Shown: piece by piece, positions 18,184-25,649 of the stretch
Layout: each line of letters opens with the position of its first letter
Numbering within the stretch: position 1 is the stretch's first letter
Assembly (NCBI GenBank): GCA_023150275.1
Contig: JAKLLG010000005.1
Coordinates: 62,001-126,000, forward strand
Direction of reading: 5' to 3'
From: Rhodocyclaceae bacterium
GTDB lineage: Bacteria > Pseudomonadota > Gammaproteobacteria > Burkholderiales > Rhodocyclaceae
DNA length: 64,000 nt
Notes under the pieces: generated by a model
Seen by the model: the letters and a program-made list of their open reading frames with translations, nothing else
Told to the model about the DNA's origin: nothing
The model's database searches: none
Made by a program: the position numbers and the translations under genes

Positions 18184-18480
18184 ATGCAAACACTGTTGAT
18201 AGATTTGAAAAAGCACGCGATATCACAACTCGATTCGACCGTTCGTCTGGCGAACGTTAACTGTACCTTTGTAGAGCGATTGATTTCCACACAGGTGACC
18301 GTCGCCGTCGACGCGATCCGTTTGCTTGTCGAGGTGCAACATAGTGGAAACTGCGGCCCGGTTAGCATGCCGTCGGTCATGAGCAAATCGATACTGAGCT
18401 ACTGTAATTTCTGCATGCGCGAAGGATTTGCCTACCAGCAAGAGACTCTCAAAGAACTGTCTCGCCGAAGTAATGATTGA
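18184..18480 (+). CDS. Hypothetical 98-residue protein
   Basis: A short protein with a GGAG ribosome site 7 bases before the ATG. Residues 10-55 are mainly helical and loosely recall phasin-type helices (DSTVRLANVNCTFVERLI), but the match is too weak to name. Two cysteines cluster as YCNFC near residue 75. It ends 20 bp before the methyltransferase gene, so the two are probably one unit. Confidence 0.4.
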   Translation: MQTLLIDLKKHAISQLDSTVRLANVNCTFVERLISTQVTVAVDAIRLLVEVQHSGNCGPVSMPSVMSKSILSYCNFCMREGFAYQQETLKELSRRSND

Positions 18481-18499
18481 CTCTGCCAAGGGGGACTCG

Positions 18500-19165
18500 A
18501 TGAAACCAAAGCAAGATGTCGGGTTTGTTCCTGCGCTCGGATTTCACGTGCTGACGCCTTGTTACGATTTTGTCGTCGGCGTCACAACGCGTGAACGCAC
18601 CTTCAAGACAGCGCTAATTCACCAAGCCAACATTCTTCCAGGACAGGTAGTACTTGACCTGGCTTGTGGTACCGGTACTTTGTCTATTTGGGCTAAGCAG
18701 GCTTGTCAAGGCGCCGAAGTGGTCGGTGTAGACGGTGATCCTGCCATCCTGTCAATTGCGAAGCGCAAGGCTCAAATTGCGGGACTTACGATAGGCTTTG
18801 ATCTTGCGATGTCGGGGGCCCTGCCATACGAGGAGGCGTATTTCGATCGAGTGCTCTCAAGCTTGTTTTTCCATCACCTCGATATGGACGATAAGGAACG
18901 CACTGCTTCTGAATGCTTTCGTGTTCTGCGTCCTGGAGGGGAGTTTCACGTCGCCGACTGGGGAAAACCAAGTGGGTTAGCAATGCGTACCTTGTTTTAT
19001 AGCATCCAAATGCTCGACGGATTCTCGAATACGCAGGGCAACGTGGACGGGCGATTGCCGGACATCTTTTTCAGGGCAGGATTTCAAGACGTTGCAGTGA
19101 GAAAAAGCTTCGATACGATCTTTGGAACGATGACGCTCTACAGCGCGAAAAAACCTGAAATGTGA
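18500..19165 (+). CDS. Class I SAM-dependent methyltransferase
   Basis: A 221-residue methyltransferase. Motif I is clear (VLDLACGTGTLSIWA, about residues 51-65), followed by an acidic motif II (VVGVDGD) and the post-II segment SSLFFHHLDMDDK with ECFRVLRPGG typical of UbiE-like enzymes. The ATG at 18500 is preceded by an AAGGGGGA site; starts further upstream overlap the previous gene. The substrate is unknown. Similar methyltransferases travel with metal-resistance islands, but a metal substrate cannot be read from the sequence. Confidence 0.75.
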   Translation: MKPKQDVGFVPALGFHVLTPCYDFVVGVTTRERTFKTALIHQANILPGQVVLDLACGTGTLSIWAKQACQGAEVVGVDGDPAILSIAKRKAQIAGLTIGFDLAMSGALPYEEAYFDRVLSSLFFHHLDMDDKERTASECFRVLRPGGEFHVADWGKPSGLAMRTLFYSIQMLDGFSNTQGNVDGRLPDIFFRAGFQDVAVRKSFDTIFGTMTLYSAKKPEM

Positions 19166-19197
19166 TTTGGGAGGCCTATTCGCTCGTCTTCATCTTT

Positions 19198-19215
19198 TTT
19201 GACAAAAATGTAATC
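19198..19215. promoter_or_regulatory. CopR/CusR-type box, TGAC-N6-GTAATC
   Basis: TTTGAC-AAAAAT-GTAATC shares the AAAAAT spacer and right half-site with the box at 9556. It lies 100 bp upstream of the small His-rich secreted protein at 19315. Confidence 0.55.
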
Positions 19216-19314
19216 GTCGCGTCACTTCGTTGACTGCCCGGGTGGGGCAAGCTGGTTACGTTCATCCGTTTGGATGTTCCACAACCTCCCACTACCTACA
19301 TTGGAGCAATGTCC

Positions 19315-19551
19315 ATGAAATCTACGCCCATCGTTGCCGCCGTCTTGGCGGCTGGATTCCTCATGATTAATCCTGTGGCTGCGGAAGGCGACAAAGCGGC
19401 TTCTAACGATGCAAAGGTCGAGAAACAGCCCAAGCATTCGCACGTTCAGGAGAAAACGGGTGTGCCGCAGAGTATGCCAGAGAAGAAATCTGACAAGCCC
19501 AACCCAGCCAAGGATATGAGCAAACATTATCATCCGCGCGACAACAAGTGA
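19315..19551 (+). CDS. Small secreted Lys/His-rich protein
   Basis: A 78-residue protein with a signal peptide ending near AEGDKAA. The mature chain is about 55 residues, Lys-rich, with His in KHSHV and KHYHPRD. Two ATGs are possible; the second (19315) is preferred because a GGAG at 19303-19306 then has normal spacing. The upstream copper box and histidine content suggest a small periplasmic copper-binding protein, but no family is recognised. Confidence 0.55.
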   Translation: MKSTPIVAAVLAAGFLMINPVAAEGDKAASNDAKVEKQPKHSHVQEKTGVPQSMPEKKSDKPNPAKDMSKHYHPRDNK

Positions 19552-19557
19552 GTCTTG

Positions 19558-19583
19558 GCCGAGGCCCCGTAAGGGGCCTTGGC
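19558..19583 (+). terminator. Strong hairpin after the small secreted protein
   Basis: Arms GCCGAGGCCCC and GGGGCCTTGGC with a GTAA loop form a stable stem 7 bp after the stop codon. The following T-tract is weak (ATTCTGT), so termination may be partial. Confidence 0.5.
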
Positions 19584-19823
19584 ATTCTGTCATGACTCAT
19601 CTGAATTCTGCTGGACATGGCGATCACTGTACGTGTCGGCTGCTGGCTATCGCAGTAGGAAGTAATCCAAAGATGCTCCGCTTCAACTACTGCAAGTCTG
19701 TGCTGCAACAGCGGTGGCGGGTTGAATGCAACCACGGATGTACGCCTGGTGAGGTGAAATCGACCCTGAAACAATGGCATGGACTTGGACCGATAGATTC
19801 GGTTAGGGCGATTCTTATCATGA

Positions 19824-21182
19824 ATGAAGAGTAATTCAACAAAAAGTGTCCCCGTTATGCCGAGCGATGCCAGAAAGGGTTTGCGGCTACCTGAAACGCC
19901 CGCCGATCTGAAGTTGCTGCTGGCAAAAAAGATCGGAATCAGTGCTCTCATCGTCGGATTTCTTGGGGGGATGGCGGCATTTCTCCTGATTAGCTATAGA
20001 AACGACGCGGCGACCATGCAACAAGTACTAGTCGGCGTTCAACACTTCACGTCTCCAGCGATGAGTATCGCCGCTGACATGAATCAAAAGGACCATTCCG
20101 AAATCGAGAGGATGTTCGATCGTGCCGGGATTCTCGGCGTACGCGTGCTTGATCGGGATAGGCGTGTTCTTCTGGAACTGTGGTCCCCTGTAAAGGGCTC
20201 CCTGGTCACTGCTGTGCGAGAGCGGCCGCCTCTGTGGCCGGAACCCGGTACCGGCCACACATCGAGCTTTTTGGTAGAGGGCGCTCGAATCAACTGGGTT
20301 GAGTTACCACTACGAAGCGAAAACGACCTGCTGGGTTATCTGGAGGGGCTGAGTCTAGTAACAGCAGATGAAATGGCACTGCAACGCCAACAGGCTATTG
20401 ATGTTTCCTTCATATCTGTCCTTGCTACGCTTATTGCGGCTGCATTGCTTTATCCCTTGATGTTGGCAATGCTAACCCGAACAAACCACCTATCCCGGGA
20501 TCTTCTCGAATCGACCATTTCGCTGATGCGTTCTCTGGGTAACGCGATTGCGAAGCGAGATTCGGAAACCGATGCGCACAATTACAGAGTGACTTGTTAT
20601 GCCGTAGCGCTTGCGGAAGCGCTACGCATGCCAGATCAATTGATCGCCGATCTGGTTGTCGGGGCATTCTTGCATGATGTCGGGAAAATCGGGATTCCTG
20701 ACCAAATTCTTCTTAAGCCGGGAAAGCTGACCCCCGAAGAGTTCACTTTGATGAAATCACATGTTCTGCTCGGTGTCGAGATCATTGCAGATAATCCATG
20801 GTTGAGTGCGGCAGCTCCGACCATCCGGCATCACCACGAACGTTTTGATGGAGAGGGATACCCAGATGGTCTCGAAGGCGAGGCAATACCGCTACCTGCG
20901 CGTGTCTTTGCTCTTGTGGATGTCTTCGATGCTCTTACGTCCCCACGGCCCTATAAGCCGGCACTGTCGCTGGAGGAAACGATGGCGATCATGAATAAAG
21001 AAGTGGGCTCTCATTTTGACCCTGTGCTTTATGAGCATTTCCAAATTCTGTCAGCAGATTTCTACAATCAAAGCAGAACATGGGGGCATGACACATGGGG
21101 CGGAAAATTGCAGGCGATCCTGTGCCGCTACTTCAGATTAAAACAAGCTCCGTCTTCAGGGCGCTGCAAAGCTTGCTATTGA
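19824..21182 (+). CDS. HD-GYP domain cyclic-di-GMP phosphodiesterase, membrane-bound
   Basis: A 452-residue protein with a TM segment at about residues 35-57, a periplasmic loop of about 140 residues and a second TM at about 193-215. The C-terminal HD-GYP domain shows the metal-binding HDVGKIGIPD, the HHHERFDGEGYPDG block (HD-GYP signature) and DVFDALTSPRPYK. HD-GYP enzymes hydrolyse cyclic di-GMP. The protein is encoded among copper genes and directly before a FlgB-like gene, suggesting that motility or biofilm control travels with the island. Its GYP residues are intact. Confidence 0.87.
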   Translation: MKSNSTKSVPVMPSDARKGLRLPETPADLKLLLAKKIGISALIVGFLGGMAAFLLISYRNDAATMQQVLVGVQHFTSPAMSIAADMNQKDHSEIERMFDRAGILGVRVLDRDRRVLLELWSPVKGSLVTAVRERPPLWPEPGTGHTSSFLVEGARINWVELPLRSENDLLGYLEGLSLVTADEMALQRQQAIDVSFISVLATLIAAALLYPLMLAMLTRTNHLSRDLLESTISLMRSLGNAIAKRDSETDAHNYRVTCYAVALAEALRMPDQLIADLVVGAFLHDVGKIGIPDQILLKPGKLTPEEFTLMKSHVLLGVEIIADNPWLSAAAPTIRHHHERFDGEGYPDGLEGEAIPLPARVFALVDVFDALTSPRPYKPALSLEETMAIMNKEVGSHFDPVLYEHFQILSADFYNQSRTWGHDTWGGKLQAILCRYFRLKQAPSSGRCKACY

Positions 21183-21225
21183 TCTGCACGACTTCAGGCC
21201 CCTGTTTTGGGTTTCTGTCGATGTG

Positions 21226-21241
21226 CTGACACACATGTAAC
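21226..21241. promoter_or_regulatory. Variant CopR/CusR-type box, TGAC-N6-GTAAC
   Basis: CTGAC-ACACAT-GTAAC keeps the 6-bp spacing and both half-site cores of the island's copper box, 69 bp before the FlgB-like gene. It is a weaker match than the boxes at 5681 and 9556. Confidence 0.4.
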
Positions 21242-21280
21242 TTATTTGCCATTCTTAGTTCACGATTGAACTAGCAGCAT

Positions 21281-21304
21281 GTTCGAATGTTTGCGAATTC
21301 GAAC
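21281..21304. promoter_or_regulatory. Inverted repeat GTTCGAA-N10-TTCGAAC before the FlgB-like gene
   Basis: A perfect 7-bp inverted repeat ends 5 bases before the ATG at 21310 and covers the place where a ribosome site would be. It could be an operator or an RNA hairpin limiting translation. No Shine-Dalgarno sequence is visible there. Confidence 0.45.
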
Positions 21305-21309
21305 TTGCG

Positions 21310-22008
21310 ATGGCGATAGTCTCTTCGAGCGGCCCACAGCTTTTTCCGTCTGTTGTGGACTCCGCGCATGGAACTCACCAGCCAAATGCAAAGTCTGCAG
21401 ATGGAAGTGGAAGTGCTGATAAACCGGCTTTTTCGGCGGTGCTTGTACAAGCCACTAGTTCTGCGCCAGGAGGTGAGCATTCCACGCACTTTGCGACGAC
21501 CGCGCGGAATCAGGGGGGGGCACATCTTCGCCAGCGTGGCAACTCTACAATTTCACATAATACTCCCGCACATCCTGGGCATATTCCACTCGGGGGGCCG
21601 AGTCGTCGTGGCGGACATTCCTTTCAGGAGCAGGCCTTGGGGTTGCGCGCATATCGCCAGCAGCTCATTGCCTCAAATATTGCCAATGCGGATACACCTG
21701 GCTATCAGGCAGTAGATATTGATTTTCAGGAGGCTATCAAACTTGCTCAGTCACTCTCCCGGAACTCAACAGTTACGCTTAATACAACGAATGCCGGTCA
21801 TATTTCAGGAGCGGCTTCGAGGATTCAAGCACCTTTTCCGCTCAAATACGCACAGCCGACGCAAAGCAGCATCGATGGAAACACTGTCGAGATGGATATT
21901 GAACGAGCAAAATTTGCGGAAAATTCGATCATGTATGAATTTTCATTGAATCGAGCCGGCGGCCATTATAAGCATATGATGGAACTGCTCGAACAACTCA
22001 AAATCTGA
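21310..22008 (+). CDS. FlgB-like flagellar rod protein with N-terminal extension
   Basis: A 232-residue protein. Residues 107-232 are a clear FlgB-type proximal rod protein: an N-terminal helix with the RQQLIASNIANADTPGYQA signature at 116-134 and the C-terminal GNTVEMDIERAKFAENSI block. FlgB is normally about 130-140 residues and encoded with flgC and fliE. Here residues 1-105 add a low-complexity Gly/Ser/His-rich extension and no other flagellar gene is nearby. The rod domain's conserved termini are intact, so it may still assemble or interfere with assembly. The start is uncertain, as there is no obvious ribosome site. Confidence 0.75.
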   Translation: MAIVSSSGPQLFPSVVDSAHGTHQPNAKSADGSGSADKPAFSAVLVQATSSAPGGEHSTHFATTARNQGGAHLRQRGNSTISHNTPAHPGHIPLGGPSRRGGHSFQEQALGLRAYRQQLIASNIANADTPGYQAVDIDFQEAIKLAQSLSRNSTVTLNTTNAGHISGAASRIQAPFPLKYAQPTQSSIDGNTVEMDIERAKFAENSIMYEFSLNRAGGHYKHMMELLEQLKI

Positions 22009-22009
22009 T

Positions 22010-22035
22010 GGAAAACGCCCCATTATCGGGGCGTT
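22010..22035 (-). terminator. Intrinsic terminator for copK (leftward)
   Basis: AACGCCCC (22014-22021) and GGGGCGTT (22028-22035) form an 8-bp stem. Read leftward, the stem is followed by TTTTCC. It lies between the converging copK and FlgB-like genes. Confidence 0.6.
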
Positions 22036-22073
22036 AGGATGGGAGAAAACGACGTCGCAGGTTCGTCGCGTGG

Positions 22074-22352
22074 TTAGCTACCTTTGTGGTCTTTGTGCAG
22101 CAATTCCTCAACGCGCCAGATCTCGTTGCCGTTCATGATGATTTTCTTTCCATCCTTGGTTTCCATGACGTGGCCGGGCGCCATGTATGATGCTCTGCCC
22201 AGCTTGTCTTCCATTCCCATCTTGCCGTCCTTGAATATGTAAACAGTCGAGCCGTCCTTCAGTTCGATCGTTTTCTGGACGTGGGCACGGTCTGCAGCCT
22301 GCGCAGAAACTGCCGCGATACTCAATACTGCGACAAACAATGCATTTTTCAT
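22074..22352 (-). CDS. copK: Periplasmic copper-binding protein CopK
   Basis: A 92-residue protein with a 20-residue signal peptide. The mature chain of about 72 residues matches CopK of Cupriavidus metallidurans in layout, including DGSTVYIFKDGKMGMEDK, the Met-rich MAPGHVMET stretch and KKIIMNGNEIWR. CopK binds Cu(I) through methionines and Cu(II) cooperatively. It has its own promoter region with a TGAC-N6-GTCA box (22451-22468) and a terminator, so it is a separate leftward unit. Confidence 0.9.
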   Translation of the reverse strand: MKNALFVAVLSIAAVSAQAADRAHVQKTIELKDGSTVYIFKDGKMGMEDKLGRASYMAPGHVMETKDGKKIIMNGNEIWRVEELLHKDHKGS

Positions 22353-22450
22353 ATTGGCTCTCCTTTGTGTTGAAGGGGGTAACGAAGGGTGAAAACTGTT
22401 GATGCGCGATTTATGCTACTGACAGGACACTGACAAATACAGGACAGAGA

Positions 22451-22468
22451 AATGACGTTGTTGTCACT
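22451..22468. promoter_or_regulatory. CusR-type box AATGAC-N6-GTCACT upstream of copK
   Basis: TGAC-GTTGTT-GTCA is a perfect 4-bp core palindrome with 6-bp spacing, the classical CusR/PcoR half-site form. It lies about 100 bp upstream of copK, just beyond the end of the CzcE-family gene. Confidence 0.5.
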
Positions 22469-22482
22469 TCCCTGTCATTTGG

Positions 22483-22872
22483 TTAGTTGCCGCTGTAAGT
22501 CCAGTTGTCAGCAACATAGACCGTAATGCCGCTTGCGCCGGGTACAATTTTTTCCAGCGGGAAGGATTTAGTCCCGAGAGTGTCGAAAGTCCAAGTGACG
22601 ATCTTTCCAGCGACGTTGATCCGAAGCGTCTCCATACGAGTCACATTCAGATATTTCTGACCAGCGGAGATTTGCACTTCGCGATCTATACCCTTTACTG
22701 CGGCGTAGCCGTAGGGAGCGAGTTGATTGGCGCTAGGAGCGCGTGTGTCTGCCGAAACATGGGATATCCAGTGATTGGTGCCAGCCTCGGAATTGTCTTC
22801 ATGTGCAAAAGCAGAGCCGACAGAGAGATTCAGCGCGCCCAGAATGGCGATAGTGGCGATGGATGCTTTCAT
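22483..22872 (-). CDS. CzcE-family periplasmic metal-binding protein
   Basis: A 129-residue protein with a signal peptide ending at AFAHED. The mature domain has the CzcE pattern: a YGYAAVKGIDREVQIS strand region, KYLNVTRMETLRINVAGK and the TFDTLGTKSFPLEKI segment near the C-terminus. CzcE of C. metallidurans is a small periplasmic copper-binding protein. The gene runs leftward toward copK and has a palindromic box (22971-22988) upstream, next to the IS remnant. Confidence 0.8.
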   Translation of the reverse strand: MKASIATIAILGALNLSVGSAFAHEDNSEAGTNHWISHVSADTRAPSANQLAPYGYAAVKGIDREVQISAGQKYLNVTRMETLRINVAGKIVTWTFDTLGTKSFPLEKIVPGASGITVYVADNWTYSGN

Positions 22873-22970
22873 GATGTTCTCCTTGTGATGAAAATCATTC
22901 GACCTAAACGTGTATCGTTCAGCCGTAGATTCATCTTAGGAGTGGGATGCCAACAGAAAGCTGACTCTAA

Positions 22971-22988
22971 AATTACCTTTTGGTAATA
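22971..22988. promoter_or_regulatory. CopR/CusR-type box AATTAC-N6-GTAATA
   Basis: ATTACCTTTTGGTAAT is a perfect 16-bp interrupted palindrome with the 6-bp spacing of the other boxes, about 100 bp upstream of the CzcE-family gene and a few bases from the IS boundary. Confidence 0.65.
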
Positions 22989-22989
22989 A

Positions 22990-23743
22990 GTGGGTGAGCA
23001 GGACTCCCCATCAAACCATGACGGAGTGCGGAGGAGCGCTGGCCGCAGAAACGTTTGAGCAGAGCCCAAAAACGGTTTCTTGCCTTGTAGCGATGCCAGT
23101 CGGTCGCGCGCTGGGTCGATGATCGCCTGGGCACCCGAGTCTTCGATGGTCTCGATCAGGGCGTTGCTGTCGTATCCCTTGTCGGCGATGACCGCCCCGG
23201 TCGGAATGGCCGACACCAGGGCAGCCCCTTGCGTGACGTCGGCCTCTTGTCCGGCCGTCAGGATCAGGCGCAACGGGTTGCCCAGTGCGTCGACACAGGC
23301 GTGGATCTTGGTGGTCAGTCCGCCCCTCGAGCGGCCGATCGCTTGATCGCCACCGTTTTTTTGGAGCGCCGGCCGAATGCTGGTGCGCCCGAACGATCGT
23401 TGCGTCGATGAAGAGCTCTTCGAGATCGGCGTTCTCACGCAAAGCCTTGGCGACGCGATCCCATATCCCATATGTTTCCCAGCGGGCAAAGCGGACATAC
23501 ACCGAGCGCCAATTGCCAAACTCGGCCGGCAGATCCCGCCATGGATTGCCAACGCGTGCCGTGTATAGCACCGCCTCGACGAACAATCGGTTATTCGCCG
23601 CTCGCCCGCCTTTGTCCGTAGGTTTGCCCGGAAGCAGATGCTCAATATGTGCCCACTGCGCGTTGCTCAACATTCGCCGATCCATTGCTCGCACCCAAAT
23701 TCCAGGATGTGAACACATTGCGGCTACTGTGAGCAGGCCCTAG
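22990..23743 (-). mobile_element. Decayed IS5-family (IS427-type) insertion sequence
   Basis: The interval holds a degenerate transposase and little else. GTGAGCAGG occurs at both edges (22994-23002 and 23729-23737) in the same orientation rather than inverted, so one terminal inverted repeat seems lost or rearranged. The right edge abuts the tnsD stop codon. Boundaries are approximate. Confidence 0.65.
23011..23685 (-). pseudogene. IS5-family transposase, frameshifted and truncated
   Basis: The N-terminal half (from the ATG at 23685) shows the IS5/IS427 transposase start MDRRMLSNAQW and the DDE region ELFIDATIVRAHQHS. At a run of seven As on the coding strand (23362-23356) the frame changes by -1 into the second half, QAIGRSRGGLTTKIH...VIADKGYDSNALI. 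That arrangement fits the programmed -1 frameshift of IS427-group elements. Further on, the conserved YKARNRFWALLKRF block lies in a third frame and the C-terminus is missing, so the gene is not functional. Confidence 0.75.
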
Positions 23744-25528
23744 TCACAACATATTCCGCTGGTGCCTGCGTCCGCGCAGTCTGAATTTCACGTCCGGGGC
23801 CGGACCTTCCCAATCACGCGGAATTTGATATTCGCGGAGTATCTCTACGATTGTTCCAGTGCGCAGCGTTCTGTTTGGCGAAAGAGCCGAAAAAAAGGAG
23901 CAAAGCAGCCGGGCACGATGATACTCAACGCCAGACAACTCTATCTGGCGCCACCGGGAAGATATCCCCTCTGCGCCCAGCCTGAGCGTCGCCCAAGCCA
24001 TTCGTCTTGCGTAGTAATGCCAGGCGGACTCAATTTCCTCGTCGAGTTGCGCGTTGGTCAGTGGATATCTCTCACGTGCAACAAAATTACCTTGTTTCCA
24101 ATCTATTTGCCGCAACAGGAAGGCGCGAGTCATTCGGATGGGTTTTTCGATAGATGCCTGCTGCACCAGCGCCTCTGCAGCAACTTTTTTTGCAAGTTCT
24201 AGATCCTTCGGGGACGATGTGATCGATTCTGCTGCTGGATCAGCGGTAGGATTTGCTGTTGCCCGCATTTGCTCCAACCAGCGCTCATCTGGCGTGCACG
24301 ATCTGGCGATACGTTTCATCGCGCCATGATGCTGCTCCCAGAGATGCGGGATTGTTGATTCCGGTTTTTTTTCAAGGTACGCAGTTATTTTGGAAATTGC
24401 CTTTGAGAGGGGACTTCTCTCCGGGTTAGTTGCTTCAGGTGCGGTTTCTGTCGTGGGGTAATCAATGGTGTGCGGCTGGGGCGCTGATTGATCGGTCGTG
24501 GCTTCGGTAATCGAAGTTACTTCTTCCTGCCTGGGAGATTCAGCAAGCAGGCGTAGAGCAGCTGCAAGAAATTGGTCTGCGCTACCGAAAAGAAAGTGGG
24601 CAACCAACAGGTGCCTGGATAACGGGGTGTCGTGCATTCCCGATCGCGAGAGCGATCTGACCCATTGGCTATCCCTTCCGCTGCGAATGGCCGAATCGAC
24701 GCGATGCAAAAACTCCACGCCGTAGTGCTCTTCTATTGCGGCGCGTGCCGCGATTCTGTCGATAAGCGCCCCCCTCGAGTATCCGGCTTCACGCAACCTT
24801 TTCCCGTGCAGGGTTGCAAGAAACTTGCTATTAATTGTGCCGGGGCTGGCTTGCAATAATTCGTGTGCAAATACTGCGTATCCGAGTTCGAGTTCGCTGC
24901 CCTGCTCAGGCAGGAAGAACGCGGAGTCGCATAGCAATTTCTGGCACCCTGGACATGGTTCCCATGGGGCCAGCACCAAATCAGCCTTCGGCTCAAATGG
25001 GCAGGTACAGTAGGGGCACGCATTCAATAGTCGACAGCCGTGTCGCCAGCATACGTTGACACCGGGGATCTGATGTGACCGGTGAATGTAGGGTATGCCG
25101 AAACTTTCGCGGTCCTGCAGCAAGCATTCAAAGCATAGGTGCGTAGCCCCGCTCTCGCCAACAAGGCGCTTTTGCATGCGCGACAACTGAAGTCTGAGAT
25201 CTTCCCGTGTAGAGTTCGCGTCGTAGTGCGCGTTTCCAAAGATCTCGAATAGAGGGTACAGCGTGTTATGTCGTAATAGATGCTCAAGGTTTGCAGCCGC
25301 ATCTCCAGGGAGTCGTGTAGCAAACACTTCGATGTTGGAGGGAATCCATTGGGTCAGCCTGAAGGGGCGTGAGCCATAGGCGGCAGCGAAGGTGTGGCGG
25401 GTTGATATGTTGCCGCTCTCACAGTGCAGGCGACCGGCTTGAGAGGCGTGTAGCTCGTCAGGGTAGGAGTGAGGGAACAGGGCAATTCGGTCAGGCGATG
25501 GGTGTTTTCCGTTCTCGATAGCAGTCAT
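23744..25528 (-). CDS. tnsD: Tn7-like target selector TnsD
   Basis: A 594-residue TnsD/TniQ-family protein. The N-terminal TniQ domain includes FPHSYPDELHA and a zinc-finger set (CFECL ... HQIPGVNVCWRHGCRLL ... CPYC ... CPGC). A long variable C-terminal region contains a WKQGNFVARERYPLTNAQLDEEIESAWHYYARRMAW-like segment typical of TnsD. TnsD binds a specific chromosomal attachment site and recruits TnsABC. Its stop codon is next to the IS remnant, so a slightly shortened C-terminus cannot be excluded. It is separated from tnsA by the 22-kb copper cargo. Confidence 0.82.
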   Translation of the reverse strand: MTAIENGKHPSPDRIALFPHSYPDELHASQAGRLHCESGNISTRHTFAAAYGSRPFRLTQWIPSNIEVFATRLPGDAAANLEHLLRHNTLYPLFEIFGNAHYDANSTREDLRLQLSRMQKRLVGESGATHLCFECLLQDRESFGIPYIHRSHQIPGVNVCWRHGCRLLNACPYCTCPFEPKADLVLAPWEPCPGCQKLLCDSAFFLPEQGSELELGYAVFAHELLQASPGTINSKFLATLHGKRLREAGYSRGALIDRIAARAAIEEHYGVEFLHRVDSAIRSGRDSQWVRSLSRSGMHDTPLSRHLLVAHFLFGSADQFLAAALRLLAESPRQEEVTSITEATTDQSAPQPHTIDYPTTETAPEATNPERSPLSKAISKITAYLEKKPESTIPHLWEQHHGAMKRIARSCTPDERWLEQMRATANPTADPAAESITSSPKDLELAKKVAAEALVQQASIEKPIRMTRAFLLRQIDWKQGNFVARERYPLTNAQLDEEIESAWHYYARRMAWATLRLGAEGISSRWRQIELSGVEYHRARLLCSFFSALSPNRTLRTGTIVEILREYQIPRDWEGPAPDVKFRLRGRRHQRNML

Positions 25529-25556
25529 GGAGGATGCTTTGCGTGCGGAATTCGTC

Positions 25557-25570
25557 GCGAGATATCTCGC
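25557..25570. promoter_or_regulatory. Perfect 14-bp palindrome GCGAGATATCTCGC upstream of tnsD
   Basis: The palindrome has no spacer and sits 29 bp upstream of the tnsD start codon, in the short gap between tniQ and tnsD. It is a candidate operator. Confidence 0.4.
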
Positions 25571-25649
25571 CGTGGTTGAGATTAGCGGCGAAGTATAGCA
25601 ATGCTCCGCGACGTGCCAACCTGGCGCCCTTCCGCTTCAGAAACGAGCT

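Noticed and set aside
18184..18480. Naming the 98-residue protein a phasin
   Set aside because: Only a short helical stretch is reminiscent; the length, the cysteine cluster and the lack of polyhydroxyalkanoate genes nearby do not support it.
19592..19834. 80-residue open frame before the HD-GYP gene
   Set aside because: It has no ribosome site or family, an erratic composition, and it overlaps the HD-GYP start. It is probably chance.
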